Origin: Caenorhabditis remanei | Taxonomy: Eukaryota; Nematoda; Chromadorea; Rhabditida; Rhabditidae | Assembly: GCF_010183535.1 (NCBI RefSeq) | Contig: NC_071328.1 | Location: 7,192,001-7,256,000 of the forward strand | Length of the DNA: 64,000 nt | Reading direction: 5' to 3' | Part shown: positions 1 to 11,560 of the stretch, one piece after another | Numbering within the stretch: the first letter of the stretch is position 1 | Layout: each line of letters starts with the position of its first letter | Position numbers and translations under genes: made by a program | The notes under the pieces: generated by a model | Seen by the model: only the letters and a program-made list of their open reading frames with translations | Told to the model about the DNA's origin: nothing | The model's database searches: none

Positions 1-66
1 GTGGGAGATGTTGCTCATCTACAACGAGTTGCTCTTCGAAAACAAAGAAAAAAAGTGGAAGAATGA
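1..66 (+). CDS. C-terminal end of an upstream gene (partial)
   Basis: Frame 1 is open from the first base of the window and ends in TGA at 64-66, giving 21 residues that end in a basic/acidic stretch (RKQRKKVEE). The preceding residues (VGDVAHLQRVALRK) look like coding sequence, unlike the purine-rich DNA that follows. I infer the last exon of a plus-strand gene whose body lies left of the window. No family can be named from so short a piece, and a chance open frame remains possible. Confidence 0.4.
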   Translation: MGDVAHLQRVALRKQRKKVEE

Positions 67-3000
67 TTGGTTGAGGGTGTGAATATAAATGAAATAATTA
101 AGAGAGAGAATAGTGAAATAAAGAAGAAAAAAGAAGAGGATAGTGAGGATGATGAGAAGAAAACGGAAAAAAAAGAGAAAAAAAAAGAGAGTTGGAGCAC
201 GGATAATTATGGAGGATAGGTGGTATGAAAATGAATCCAATAATGAGTTTTCGTTTCATAAAAGTAGGCTTTTTGAAGTGATGGGCTGGCAGAAACAGCA
301 GAAATTACCGTAAAACTTCTAGTAGAGGTGCCCCCAGCAAATTCTATTTGATGCAGTATATTTTTTCCCGAAGGAAATATCATAAAGTTGCTAACGGACA
401 AAATTTAGCTGAATATTTTCAAAATAATTCTTCGGTTGAAAAAAATTTGATAGCTCTCAAGGCAGTTGAGATATTGTGTTCCAAACTCTTGCTACTGGGG
501 CACATCTTTTAGAGGTTTTACGGTAATAGTACAAATCAGGTTACAGCGAATGAAAACAGTATTGAGATCACGAGAGACACAAGGGACATAGTGTTTTTGA
601 GCTATTTGTTCCAGCCACTCTCTGATCAATTTTTTTTTACCTACTCGTCCCCAGGGCGCGTTTCTCGGAGACCCAAATATCCACATTTTCGGAATGCAAA
701 CTGTTTTTTTGGAATACAGACTTTTGAATTCGAATAGTAGAATAGCAGTTTTAGTAAGTTGTCTAGAAATCTCAAGAAAAGGAGCTACTGAACAGTAGTA
801 GTTCACAAAATGTGGATCCAGAAAGTACAATGAATGAGAAAAGAGAAGTAAACGGGTTCCCTCTTCCGTTCCTCAAATTTGATTTCTAAAATGTAACTGA
901 AATGAAGTAAAAGTAACAAGAAAACGGAAGGATACGCACACAGACAAAGTGAAAAAGTGATGAAAGTGGAAAGAAGGAAAAGTGGAATTTGAGCACATAG
1001 GCTCTATTGAGTGGAACAAAATTAGGGAAACGGATAGACGAAGAGACATAAAGAGATGGAAAATGAAAAAAATTCTGAAGGGAAAGGAATGGGTTGGATT
1101 GGGGGTCCAGATGAGCAAATAAAGAGATGATGGAATCGGAGAAAGTATTTAAAAGAGGGAAATATTTAGTGACATGGGGAAGCAGAAAATACGAAACAAC
1201 TTTTTAAAACTCTCAAAATAGATGAGAAAGCGTCATAAACAGCAGTAGGTCCAGTTTTTGAGACCATCATAAAGTTTGGAAAGTCAACTTCACGAAAATA
1301 AAATTGAAATAGCTCATTTTCGACTACTAAAAGTCGAGAAGCTCGTGGTCAAGACGAGAAAACCCGAAGGAGAAGCCAGACAAAAAAAAGAAAGGATGGG
1401 CGGCTCATAAAATAGTAATTGGTCATTTTAAGTGTCCATTGTTCCTTCTTTTCCTTATCCCCCATCACTCTTTTCTTTTCTTTTTCTAGATATTTTCAGA
1501 CCGGAAAAAGAGAAAAACAATTTTTCTGACATACGGATATGAATTGACTGTAAGATTTAGACGTGAGAAGTCACTAGCTGACAAATCAAAACTTGAAACG
1601 ATACTTATCAGAAACTAAAAAAATTTTGTTGATAAAAGCAAAAGTGAGTAAATGACGAAAGAAATTGAGAAAGAGTAGAGGACAAGGAATTGAAGAAGAG
1701 CAAAGGGTGTTGTTGAAGACCCCAAGAGCAAAGGGATAAATTGAATTACAATCTTCTTCTTCTCTTCGACACTCGAAGAGTCAAAAAGTGCGAACAAATG
1801 TGATGAGGCACAGAGAAAAATGAGCAACCCGCTTCGTCTTGGTTCAGGTTGATTGGAGCAATTGAGCCATTGAAGAAAAAGAAAAAGAGGAGCAAGTGTT
1901 TCGGAGGGGATACGGAGGAACGGCAAGCAAAGAAATGAATTGAAGGGAAGAAGAGGGGTCACAGGGTTTTTGAGTCAGAATCCAGAGATTTAAAGGATTG
2001 AGAAAAACATGGAGAACACTTCCAGAGGAGGTTTCTACAGGAAAATTATGTTAGAATTAGGTAGTGGACAGATAGGTCGGAAATGTTATCTTTTCGTGTT
2101 CCATTTCAGACGATAGCTTGAAAACCTTAAAACTGTAAATTTAATTTCCTATCAACGAACAATGAGTATTTTCTTTTTATAAAAGCACCGGAGAACTGAA
2201 AACAAGTAATTGTAAATGATTCTAGAAATAGTTATATTTGGACAGACTATATTATTCGAAAACCAATGATCGGCTTGACTCAAAAAGGCAATTGTAGACT
2301 AGATTAAACAATCAGATTCTGGACAGTTCTACCAACGATTTCACAAGTTTTGTGACGTCAAAAAGTAGCAAAGAATAGTAGAGTCAGCTGTTAAGATGTC
2401 TCTGCAAATTGTTGAACACATTTCTTGAAACTTTAGCCTCTGCTATGTTTCGGTCTTTCTTCTGAGTGCACCTCACAAAATCTTTGCTCTTTTCTTTATG
2501 CCTATCCTACCGGAAGTTTCTGGGGGGAAAATGAAACAACGCTTTAGTTTTTAATAGTTTTTGGATAAATGTGGGAAGAATTGAGCAGAAACCAGAACAG
2601 GAAAAGAAAAGACAGTTGGCTAGTTATGAAGCGGAACAATTTCTTCAGTAAATAGAACTTACAGAAATTTCGAAATTTCAACGAACAAAGTCTAGACAAA
2701 AAAGATGAAAAAGTAACAAAAGAAACAAAAAAGTGAATTGCCTTCTCATCTGTCTCACCATGGATTATGAAGAGTGGAGGGGCCCTTTAAGAAGATGAGT
2801 TACTCTTTCTTTCTTTCCTTTTTTACTAGAGTTTGCCAGAAAACCATCACAAAATTACTGAAAACTGTGAGAAAGGTTATTAGCGTCAACAATATGATTT
2901 ACCTGGTCATTGTTCGTTTCAGAAAAATCAGTCATCTGAATATATTGGAAATTGTCTCCAGAAGTCATAATTCTTTTTTTTCCCCCCCAATTATCATGAT

Positions 3001-3451
3001 CTCAATTTGGCACCAAGAAAAAAGCGGGAGATGGGCAGCCGACAAAAGGAATGACGGATAGGAGCCACATGTTAGAGGTCAAGAATTTCTGAGAAAGAGA
3101 ATGAATGTTTCTTCTTTTTTCCTAGCCTTACTACTACTACTATTGTGTTTTTACTAGTGGGAAGGGCCCCCCGAGGTGGTCCCTCCCACCACCACCACTT
3201 GTCAGCTTTTTTTGGGAAGAAGAGGGGAGAAGATGCCGACACTTTTTCGGAGAAGAAGTGAGATGTAACCGAAAAAAAGAAACTGGAAAAACGGTTGAGA
3301 GGAGAGAAAGCAGAGAAACGAGACTGTGTGGCTTCTCTGTACTCTCTTACTCTACTTTCTATAATTCTTTTCATAGAAGGCCTTTATAACTGTCAATAAC
3401 TTTTCCACTGGTTTGTAGTGTTTCAAGCTGGAAGATTCTCAATGAAAGAGA

Positions 3452-3484
3452 CCAGAGAGAAACGAGGATCTCTCGTTTCTCTGG
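3452..3484. repeat. Short inverted repeat (hairpin)
   Basis: CCAGAGAGAAACGAG is followed after a few bases by CTCGTTTCTCTGG. The arms pair over 13 bases with one two-base bulge. A related AGAGAAACGAG string occurs about 140 bp upstream near 3313. No gene is associated. Confidence 0.5.
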
Positions 3485-4150
3485 ACTCTCATCCTCACTT
3501 ATCTCTGTTTTTTCCAGTTTCCCATTCAAAAACCGCGATAAAAAGACGAAAAAGGGAGTGAAAAAACAGATAAAAGGAGACGCAGAAGGAAGTGGGTCCA
3601 TTTGAAAAAATGATGAATTACTAATGGACATTTGTGTGCATTCAGAATGTTCGGTTGTTGTTTGAAGGTTGAAATGTTAGTTGGTTGAGGGTCCCCCCCC
3701 CCCCTGTGGACAGAAGTGGGACATCATGATAGAGTAGAAGAACGACTCAAAGGGACAAGAGAGACAAGGCACCTTGACGTCAAAAAAGAGTTACATGTAT
3801 ACAAAGTGACAGGAGAGACAAGAAATAAGGAAAAGAAGAAGGAGAACGAAAAGCCATTAGATTGAATGAAAGGGAGAATATGGTACATCGCTCAGATATA
3901 GAATATTGTCAGATGAATCGAAACTTATGGGTTATGATCTTAAAGAAACATACCCTTTCTATAAATTACAACAGAAAGTTTAGATTTCGGAAAACGGATG
4001 AATCGAAATGTGAATCTCGAAAACCAGACGGTTTGTTTGTATTTCGAAACGTCCAGTTTGTATTTACAGCTTACTGGATTGGTCAACTAATCCAGAAGAC
4101 CATATGCTACCTGAAGGCTAATTGAAACCACCAGAAGGTCTGAAAATGTC

Positions 4151-4183
4151 TCTCTTTCCCAAAAAAATTGTTTGGGAAAGAGA
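4151..4183. repeat. Perfect 13 bp inverted repeat, 7 bp loop
   Basis: TCTCTTTCCCAAA at 4151-4163 is the exact reverse complement of TTTGGGAAAGAGA at 4171-4183, with loop AAAATTG. It lies in intergenic DNA 3' of the degenerate receptor-like segment on the minus strand. The role is unknown. Confidence 0.6.
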
Positions 4184-4491
4184 TGGAAAACAGGTGAAAT
4201 GAATAAATTTCAGTCGTCTTTCGTCTTTTTCTGTTTTTGTTTCCTATTCATACAGAAAAAAAAACTATGAATTTCATGAATTTTCAAAAAGATACAGCTA
4301 TATTTTTGCAAGAAAAAAAAGAATGGAGTCACCACTAAATGTTAGATATAGTGGTAGTAATGACTATAGTATTTCAAAAAAAGAGAAGAGGATCCGATAG
4401 GAGAGAATTCGAATAAACAAAAACAAATATGTGTGGGAACAAAACGATCTGCGAATTCTTTCGGTCTTCATGTTTAGAGAAGTTATGAGAA

Positions 4492-5393
4492 TTAGTTGAG
4501 TACGCAGGTATTAATAGAAAAAAGAAACTGTACAGTTTCAGCAATAATTACAGAAAAATAATTTATTTCAGTGTACCTAAACAATCGTTTCGATAACCAC
4601 ATCGGCAGCTGAAAACACATAAAAATTGTGTGGGCGGTTACTATTATCAGTTCCCTTTGCCTCTGAACAGGGAGTTTCTCATGACCGAAAGAAAGTATCA
4701 AAAGAAGAAACATGAGTAGAGAGAGAGCCTGAATCAAGGGAATCAATAGAGTGAATGGAATGAAATGGTCACCGAACAAAATATATGGCACATGGTCTCT
4801 GGTTAACACAACGAATATTTATGACTCATACGCATTCGAATATTTTTGAATAGTGGTATAATAACAAAAGTGTTTTCGGTTAACTGATGTGGTGAGCTGG
4901 AAGATTTATTCAAACAGACTAATAACCTTCATTTTCATTATCAAATCCTGAAAAATAGTGATAAAATCGATTGATCGTAGATGAATGAGAAAGCAATATA
5001 TCCAACAGAAATGAAAGAAAAATGAGCAAGAGATGTGAAAGTGTTGAGAGAATAGAGGAAAGAGTAATAGAGTGATCGTCCCATTTTACACTGGACATAA
5101 CACACTTATTTCAACGGAGAAAAGAAGATATTATGAATTCATTTTTATCTGTGCATGAGAAGTCCGCGCCGCACTCACGCGGTGGCCACGCCCACCCCGA
5201 TTTTAACGTTGCGTTCAATTTTTGAACACTGCCGCAAGAAATGGGCGTGGCCGCCGCGTGAGTGCGGCGCGGACTTCTCATGCACAGATAAAAATGAATT
5301 CATAATAATGAAGATAGAAAAATAGAGAAAAAGACAAGTGAGTACGAACTGAAATGAGGTGGTTTGCTCATCCGATGGAGAGCACTTCGACAC
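4492..5393 (-). pseudogene. Possible degenerate 7TM chemoreceptor, split by a MITE
   Basis: Three minus-strand open segments are hydrophobic and in a sensible GPCR order. At 5393-5310 a segment beginning MSKCSPSDEQTT leads into a possible TM1. At 5105-4944 a 54-codon segment includes FTSLAHFSFISVGYIAF. At about 4800-4492 there is a TM5-like stretch, a TM6-like segment with MCFQLPMW, and a TM7-like IAETVQFLFSINTC before an early stop. The first and second segments are separated by the palindromic MITE at 5129-5307 and then an in-frame TAA. No splice pattern joins the parts, and the TM7 lacks an NPxxY tail. I infer a decayed nematode chemoreceptor gene; chance hydrophobic frames in AT-rich DNA are the main alternative. 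Confidence 0.33.
5129..5307. mobile_element. Palindromic MITE (66 bp terminal inverted repeats)
   Basis: Bases 5129-5194 and 5242-5307 are near-perfect reverse complements, with one mismatch seen in the inner part, around a 47 bp centre. The ends read TATTATGAATTC and GAATTCATAATA. The arms are unusually GC-rich (GCGCGGACTTCTCATGCA) beside AT-rich flanks. There is no coding capacity. A TA or TTA target duplication at the ends would fit Tc1/mariner-type mobilisation but cannot be fixed from one copy. Confidence 0.8.
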
Positions 5394-6263
5394 GTTTTTT
5401 AGTTCCCTGATTGTAGTAATACGACACTTTTTTGCACGGGTAATGGAAAAGATATTGAGAGATGGATGATTATGAAAGTACTTTAGTCAAGAGATATTTG
5501 AAAGAGGAAAATCGCTGTGAAGGAGGAGAAAATGGGCCAAGATGAAAATGATATGAGTTTTGAATGCTCCTTTTCAGACTGGTCGCGTGTTCAGTGTTCC
5601 AACTTCGCGAGAAAGTGTCAGTCAGTGATCAAAAAATATCCGAGGATCGCCTTCAAATCAAATAGTCTGTTCCCTTGAATTATGGATTATTAGGGATTAT
5701 GATTGAAAAACAGGTTTAACACCAGGTCCGTTCCAAAAATCAGAAACTGTCTGCGTTTCAAGAATAGGCCTGGCTTTTCAATCAATTTTTCACAATTTTT
5801 TATTTTTCCAACAGGTGATATTGTATCGTCTCAAACAAGAGCTAAATCTTGTTCATACACCCTGTGATGACGAAACTTTAAGTGTCTATTCAACCGATGG
5901 TATTTACTATTCTCCTTATTCTTCTTGTTCTCCACGATATTTTGGAACATCTAGAATTTTCTATCTTTCACGTCTATTTATCTTTTTTTTTTTACATATT
6001 TCAGATCAATTTTTATCCAGTTTTCTGAATTTTTTGTTACAAACACACATTACTTTCATTTTCAGTCCAAAACTCTATTTTTCTGCTTGAAAACCGTACC
6101 CTCTGGCTCTCGAGATCGATCTCTTACCAGTGAGCATGCAAGCGCGCGCCATCGCACTTCAATTTTCCATTTTATTTTTACCAACAAAATTCCCTTTTTA
6201 CCTAGTTTTCTCTCGTGTTTTTTGCTTTCTTTCTTCACTAATTTCAGTAATTTGCAGGTAATA
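5394..6263. other. Upstream region of the ZFR-type gene
   Basis: No coding exon is convincing here. The open frames at 5815-6090 and 6087-6296 are Phe/Ser-rich and look like noncoding pyrimidine-rich DNA. Two acceptor-like strings, ATTTCAG near 6247 and TTTGCAG near 6257, lie just before the ATG at 6264 and are plausible trans-splice sites for a spliced leader. The promoter presumably lies in this interval. Confidence 0.4.
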
Positions 6264-9200
6264 ATGTATGGGGGATATCAAGGAGCCTATGGGTAAATTC
6301 ATTGTTCAACGAAGATAAAAATTCACCCGTCATTTTCAGGGCCTACGGAAGTCAACAGTATGCCGCAGCTGCCAATGCGGCTAATGCTGCTAATAGAGCC
6401 AATGCATATCAACAGGGACATCCACAACCGGCTCAAAATTATTATACGTTAGTCTTAAATTTTTTAATACATAAATTCATGTGACTCGCTAGCAAATCGA
6501 TTTTTCAGAGGGGTAAATCCATATGCAAATTACGGTTATGGTGGAGTTAATGCGCCCTTGCCACCACCGCCGCCACCGCCACCGGTTTGTTTATCAAACA
6601 AATTTTGTTTTTTATTTGCAAAAATTTTTCAGGCTCCACAAACGAACTATGGATCAACTTATTCATCATTCCCATCACAGGCAACAAAAATGACAGCTCC
6701 CAGCGCTTATTTCAAAAAAGCACAAAGTACACCATCAAATCAAGGTTTGTATAGCATTCATATGTTTTTGGATGAGAAGAGTTGCATATTTGCGTATTTT
6801 CCGTTTAAAACTCGAAAATCGCTCACAGGAATACGCCCTAGTTTTTCTAGGTGCATTCAATGGATATGATGCAGCAGTATATAATTATGCTCAACAAACA
6901 ACACAGAGTGCTCAAAATACAGCAAATCACATTGGTGCCACGTGGAATAATACAACGGGTGGAGCAGCTGGTAGAAACAATAAACAATCATCTGGTGATA
7001 ATAATATGTTCTACTGTGAGGTAAGAATTTGCAAGAAAATTCGAATTGCGTTTATTCTTGGAAACGTTTGTAAAATACTTGAGTCATATTATAATTTAGA
7101 CATACAAATTATGCAAATACTTTCATGCAAATACTTTCATGGAAACATCTAAAATCTGTCGATTTTCAGACGTGCAAAGTGTCATGTGCGGGTGCAATAA
7201 CTTATAGAGAGCACTTAGATGGAAAAGGACATAAGAAGAGAGAAGAATGTTTGAAAACAGGAAAACATCCCGTTTCATTGGCAAAACATAAACTATCATA
7301 TCGGTGTGAGTTGTGCGATGTAACTTGTACTGGACAAGACACCTACAATGCTCATATAAAAGGAGGAAAACATATAAAAACGGCAAATTTACACAAGAAA
7401 ATGGGAAAATATGTGCCAGAAGATGTTCCAACAATAATTGCACCTGGCGTAGATGGTCCTATTGAGACGAAAGCCAAACCAAAGTGGCATCAACAACAAA
7501 TTCCTGGAACAAAAAAGTAGGTCATATCTGAAATTTATAAAAAAAACTATAGTTGTCAAATTTTGTTTCTGAAAATTACTGACATTTTAAGGAGACAATC
7601 TGAATAGATAATTTTTAATTTTATGCATCCAATCAGTTATTCGATCGGGAAATGCTGAAAATTACTGAAAAGTTATGAATTAATTTCCCATCATCGACTT
7701 AAATGAATCTCCACAAAGTTCTCGAAATCATATTACTCTAGATCATTTTCATTCACTCGTTTTTGAAAAAAGACATGTGCGAGGAAAACGAGGGAACAGT
7801 GTGCGTTTTGCCGTGATGGTGTTTGCACGCTCTGCATTCGATTAAAATGTTCCCTCCCCGGGGAGCTCCCCCAGATCTTATACTCTTTGAATTTTTTGTG
7901 TAGAATTACTTCTAATTTGAAACTGTTCTGTTTCAGCAGTGATTTAGTAATAAAGTACGACTGCGAAAATGACTTTTCCAAGCGATTCATGAAATAGAGT
8001 CTTTGTTGACATGAAATGTTTTTAATAATTGTTCTCGTGAACGAAACTGTTACGTTTGTAAGGTGTTCGATGTTAAAACAAAGTTCAAAATTAAAAAAAA
8101 AAGATAATTTTCAGAGTTATTGGTATCAACACTGTGCAGTTCGTGGGCGGCCATAAACTCAACTCCACTGGACAACTTGAGGAAAAGAAGCGAGTAGTAG
8201 CGCTGACGGTTGGATCCGCTGGAAAAAAGGAGGACTCAGGAATGGAGCCAATCATAGTAGAAGATGAAATGTTGCAAGCAATGATTGTAGCTGAAGAAAT
8301 ACAACCAGTTGGAGCAGAATATGTTATGGAGGACCGGGATGCAACCGGAAAGTTAGTTCAGTTCCATTGTAAACTGTGCGACTGCAAATTTTCGGATCCA
8401 AATGCTAAAGAAATACACATTAAAGGAAGACGTCATCGAATGAGTTATAAACAACAAGTTGATCCAACTCTTATAGTAGACCAAAAACCTTCAAACAAAA
8501 AATCAGACAAAGGAGCCAAAAAAGGGATGGACTACTTACCAATGAAATTCAAATGCACCGTCGTTCCGCCCACTCCTAAAGGCCGAGAAATGAATATCGT
8601 TGATGATAGAACTGTAGATCAAAAATATCAATCACTACATCCTGGAAAGGAATACAACGATAATATCGATCGATTCTTGGCAGATGTGAAGAGCTGTTTC
8701 AAAATGGTTTCAGACAAAATAGGAGAAGTTTCTGGAGAATCAACTTCTGAATCGGAAGTTACCACAGCTCAGACGCCTACGAATGGAAAAACAAATAACC
8801 CCCGTATTTTGATAGGTTGCATCAGATGTGGACCTTTCTCGAAGAAGACTTACATCAAGGCAGACGCATATGCAGATATGGTTCTTACGTGTACTCCACT
8901 GCCAACTCCAGAATTGGTTCAAAGAATGACAGACACATTTAGAGAAGTTTCGGTGAGTTGATCGATTTCAAAACAGATATGAACCTAATTTTTACAGTGA
9001 TTATTTAAAATTTTACCTTCAAATAATTGTTTTCATAAAGTGTTTTGTTCCTCATAGAGACAATAATCCTAATTTTCAGACGGATCTAACTATTGAATCC
9101 GACCCTACATCTGGAGTTTGTGTAATTATCTCTGCCAACTATTTCCCAGAATTGAAATGTCGTGTAATGATAACATCTCCGTCACTCAGAAGCGAAGAAG

Positions 9201-10218
9201 ATTCAGAAGGTGCCAAATCAGAATTCCCAGAAAAAGCCATGTGTCTGAATGCATTAGCTATGATGCGGAGCACGAAATGGTATGAGGTGTGTTCAAAACC
9301 TTCACAATGCCCAACTTTTCTCGTATTTTTTGCAGAATCATTGCCTATATTTAAATTCTTGTCACCAAGTAATTCGTCTGATTCGTGATCTCCGTAGCCG
9401 ACACGCAGTTTGGGAAAGTCTGAATGATCACGTCAGTTTTTTAACCTCTTGTTTTAGTCAATCTATGAATTTCCAGCAACTTGAACTGCTCGTCTCCAAC
9501 GTCATTGACTCTACTCCGTCAGTCTTGAATCCGGCCGAAGCATTCAAACGAGTTATTGAAGCTATTTCATCCGGTTATCTTCATTCGGGTACGATTTATT
9601 GATAGAAAATTAATTGCGACTATAAAAGCAAATTTTTCAGCTATTCTAAATGACCCATGCGAATCGACAAGCATAAATGTCTTGGATGCTTTGAGTGATG
9701 AACAGAAACACTCATTGACCTGCTCGGCACAATCGTTCATTCGAAAAATAGGTTTCAATAAAATCCATGAGGCAAATACCTACTTTTTTCATTAGCTAAA
9801 CTAAAAAAATTCCCATTTACAGGTTCTTGGAATCGATCGACTCGTGGATGTTGCGCCAGGTATTCCAACAAAGAAACGTCCATTCGATACTTCTAGCAGA
9901 GATGTGATCGGAGAGATGTATGATGAGATGTTAGGATACGATGGTCCGGTTATTGACCCACGGCCACCCGGAGTAGGAAAAGACTTTGTTGAGGAAGACT
10001 ATGCAGGAATTGATCAGGACGATGGAGAGCCACAAGCGAAAAGAGGAAAACTCGACGATTTTATTGAGGAACAGAAAATGGATACAACGAAAGAAGAAGC
10101 AAATTTGGCTACGGAGACTGTAGAGCTAATGTCAACAGAAGAAGAAGAACGTAACGTGGCGGACCCAGTAAAGCCAGATAAATCAGAGGCCGCTGAACCA
10201 ATGGAAGAATTTGTGTAA
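6264..10218 (+). CDS. ZFR-type zinc-finger RNA-binding protein (DZF family)
   Basis: Exons: 6264-6292, 6340-6447, 6509-6584, 6633-6744, 6851-7020, 7170-7516, 8115-8952, 9080-9286, 9336-9431, 9477-9588, 9641-9771, 9823-10218; 873 residues. The N-terminal quarter is Ala/Gln/Tyr/Pro-rich with an eight-proline run. Three U1-like C2H2 fingers follow: CKVSCAGAITYREHLDGKGH (its first Cys pair spans the 7020/7170 junction), CELCDVTCTGQDTYNAH and CKLCDCKFSDPNAKEIH. The C-terminal half is a DZF domain (nucleotidyltransferase-like fold) ending around KIHEVLGIDRL, then an acidic tail with TKKRPFD. Finger and DZF order match animal ZFR, a double-stranded-RNA-binding splicing factor family. The start is the first ATG after acceptor-like sites. 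Intron 11 appears to use a GC donor. An AATAAA lies at 10484. The family assignment is firm; function is inferred from it. Confidence 0.9.
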
Positions 10219-10790
10219 TCGCCCTTTTGTATTTGGTATCTTTTTTTCAAACGTTCGCTGTTATTCCCCCGAAGTAGCATTTGAGAGCTTTCTACTGCGT
10301 AGATTCTATTTCCAGAGTTTCTTATCTAGTTCATCTATATTCAAAAACATTGTCCCGTTTTTATCAAAAACCCATCTTTCACTCATTTTTCACTGATCTT
10401 CGTCTCTGTTTTCATCATGGGTTCATTACCTGTTGTTTTTTTTTTCGACTTTCGCTACCCCCAGAAAAGGGCCATAATATATAAATAAATCACATTTATT
10501 TAAAGTCGAGAATATGTAGATAAATTCCCAAAATTATCGTTCAAATGTTTTATTCATATTTGATGAAAAATAGCTACTATAGGCGATTAAGTGACCCAAT
10601 GCTATGATGACTTCGAACTTTATACAATTTCCTTATAATTTGTACTTGATTTCGCCATCACGGCGAAATTGTGTGATACTTTCACTTTTTTCCGAATGTT
10701 ATGAATTTTGTTTTCCAGTGACTTCAAAACAGTCCCCCGACACATCGGAGTGTTATGAAGGACAAAAGGACGTATCAAAAATACATTTAA
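10219..10790. other. 3' flank of the ZFR-type gene
   Basis: This holds the 3' UTR with the polyadenylation hexamer AATAAA at 10484-10489, then about 300 bp of AT-rich DNA with no supported gene, up to the first copy of the 130 bp tandem repeat. Confidence 0.55.
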
Positions 10791-11560
10791 ACTGAAAGAC
10801 AGTCTGAGATACAATAAGTGTTCCTTCTGGGTAGCATGCTACCGCCCACAACACTATACTGCATTTCTTCCCATCTAACAATCCAAATTTCAGAAAAAGA
10901 CTCGGAATTAAAAGATTCAAATTGAAAGACAGTCCGAGACACAATAAGTGTTCCTTCTGGGTAGCATGCTACCGCCCACAACACTATACTGCATTTCTTC
11001 GCATCTAACAATCCAAATTTCAGAAAAAGACTCGAAGTTAGAAGATTCAAATTGAAAGACAGTCCGAGACACAATAAGTGTTCCTTCTGGGTAGCATGCT
11101 ACCGCCCACAACACTATACTGCATTTCTTCCCATCTAACAATCCAAATTTCAGAAAAAGACTCGGAATTAAAAGATTCAAATTGAAAGACAGTCCGAGAC
11201 ACAATAAGTGTTCCTTCTGGGTAGCATGCTACCGCCCACAACACTATACTGCATTTCTTCGCATCTAACAATCCAAATTTCAGAAAAAGACTCGAAGTTA
11301 GAAGATTCAAATTGAAAGACAGTCCGAGACACAATAAGTGTTCCTTCTGGGTAGCATGCTACCGCCCACAACACTATACTGCATTTCTTTCTATCTAACA
11401 ATCCAAATTTCAGAAAAAGACTCGAAGTTAGAAGATTCAAATTGAAAGACAGTCCGAGACACAATAAGTGTTCCTTCTGGGTAGCATGCTACCGCCCACA
11501 ACACAATACTGCACTTCTTTCTATCTAACAATCCAAATTTCAGAAAAAGACTCGGGAATA
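10791..11560. repeat. 130 bp tandem repeat, six copies
   Basis: Copies start at 10791, 10921, 11051, 11181, 11311 and 11441; the last is about 120 bp. Each begins ATTGAAAGACAGTCCGAGAC or a close variant and contains the 12 bp palindrome GTAGCATGCTAC. Variants alternate: copies 1 and 3 share CTTCCCATC with GGAATTAAAAG, copies 2 and 4 share CTTCGCATC with GAAGTTAGAAG, and copies 5 and 6 share TTTCTATC. This indicates duplication of a 260 bp dimer. The 130 bp period is not a multiple of three, so minus-strand open frames of 95 codons recur only as an artefact. Confidence 0.95.

Larger units (their letters stand above)
67..4490. other. Gene-poor, purine-biased intergenic DNA
   Basis: No convincing gene was found. 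The plus strand is strongly A/G-rich over roughly 1-2000 and 3060-3850, which creates many spurious pyrimidine-coded open frames on the minus strand (Phe/Ser/Leu-rich). A ten-base C run lies near 3693-3705. Two short inverted repeats (3452-3484 and 4151-4183) are listed separately. Distal regulatory DNA cannot be excluded. Confidence 0.5.

Noticed and set aside
492..830. 112-codon minus-strand frame
   Set aside because: Its composition is less biased than its neighbours, but there is no domain, splice context or flanking exon to support it.
15..1118. Minus-strand open frames rich in Phe, Ser and Leu
   Set aside because: They mirror an A/G-rich plus strand, lack splice sites and motifs, and look like low-complexity noise.
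10753..11464. Series of 95-codon minus-strand proteins repeating every 130 bp
   Set aside because: Produced by the tandem repeat; the period is not a multiple of three, so the frames are artefacts.
10791..11560. CRISPR-like appearance of a regular repeat
   Set aside because: Units are contiguous 130 bp copies without unique spacers, in a eukaryotic genome.
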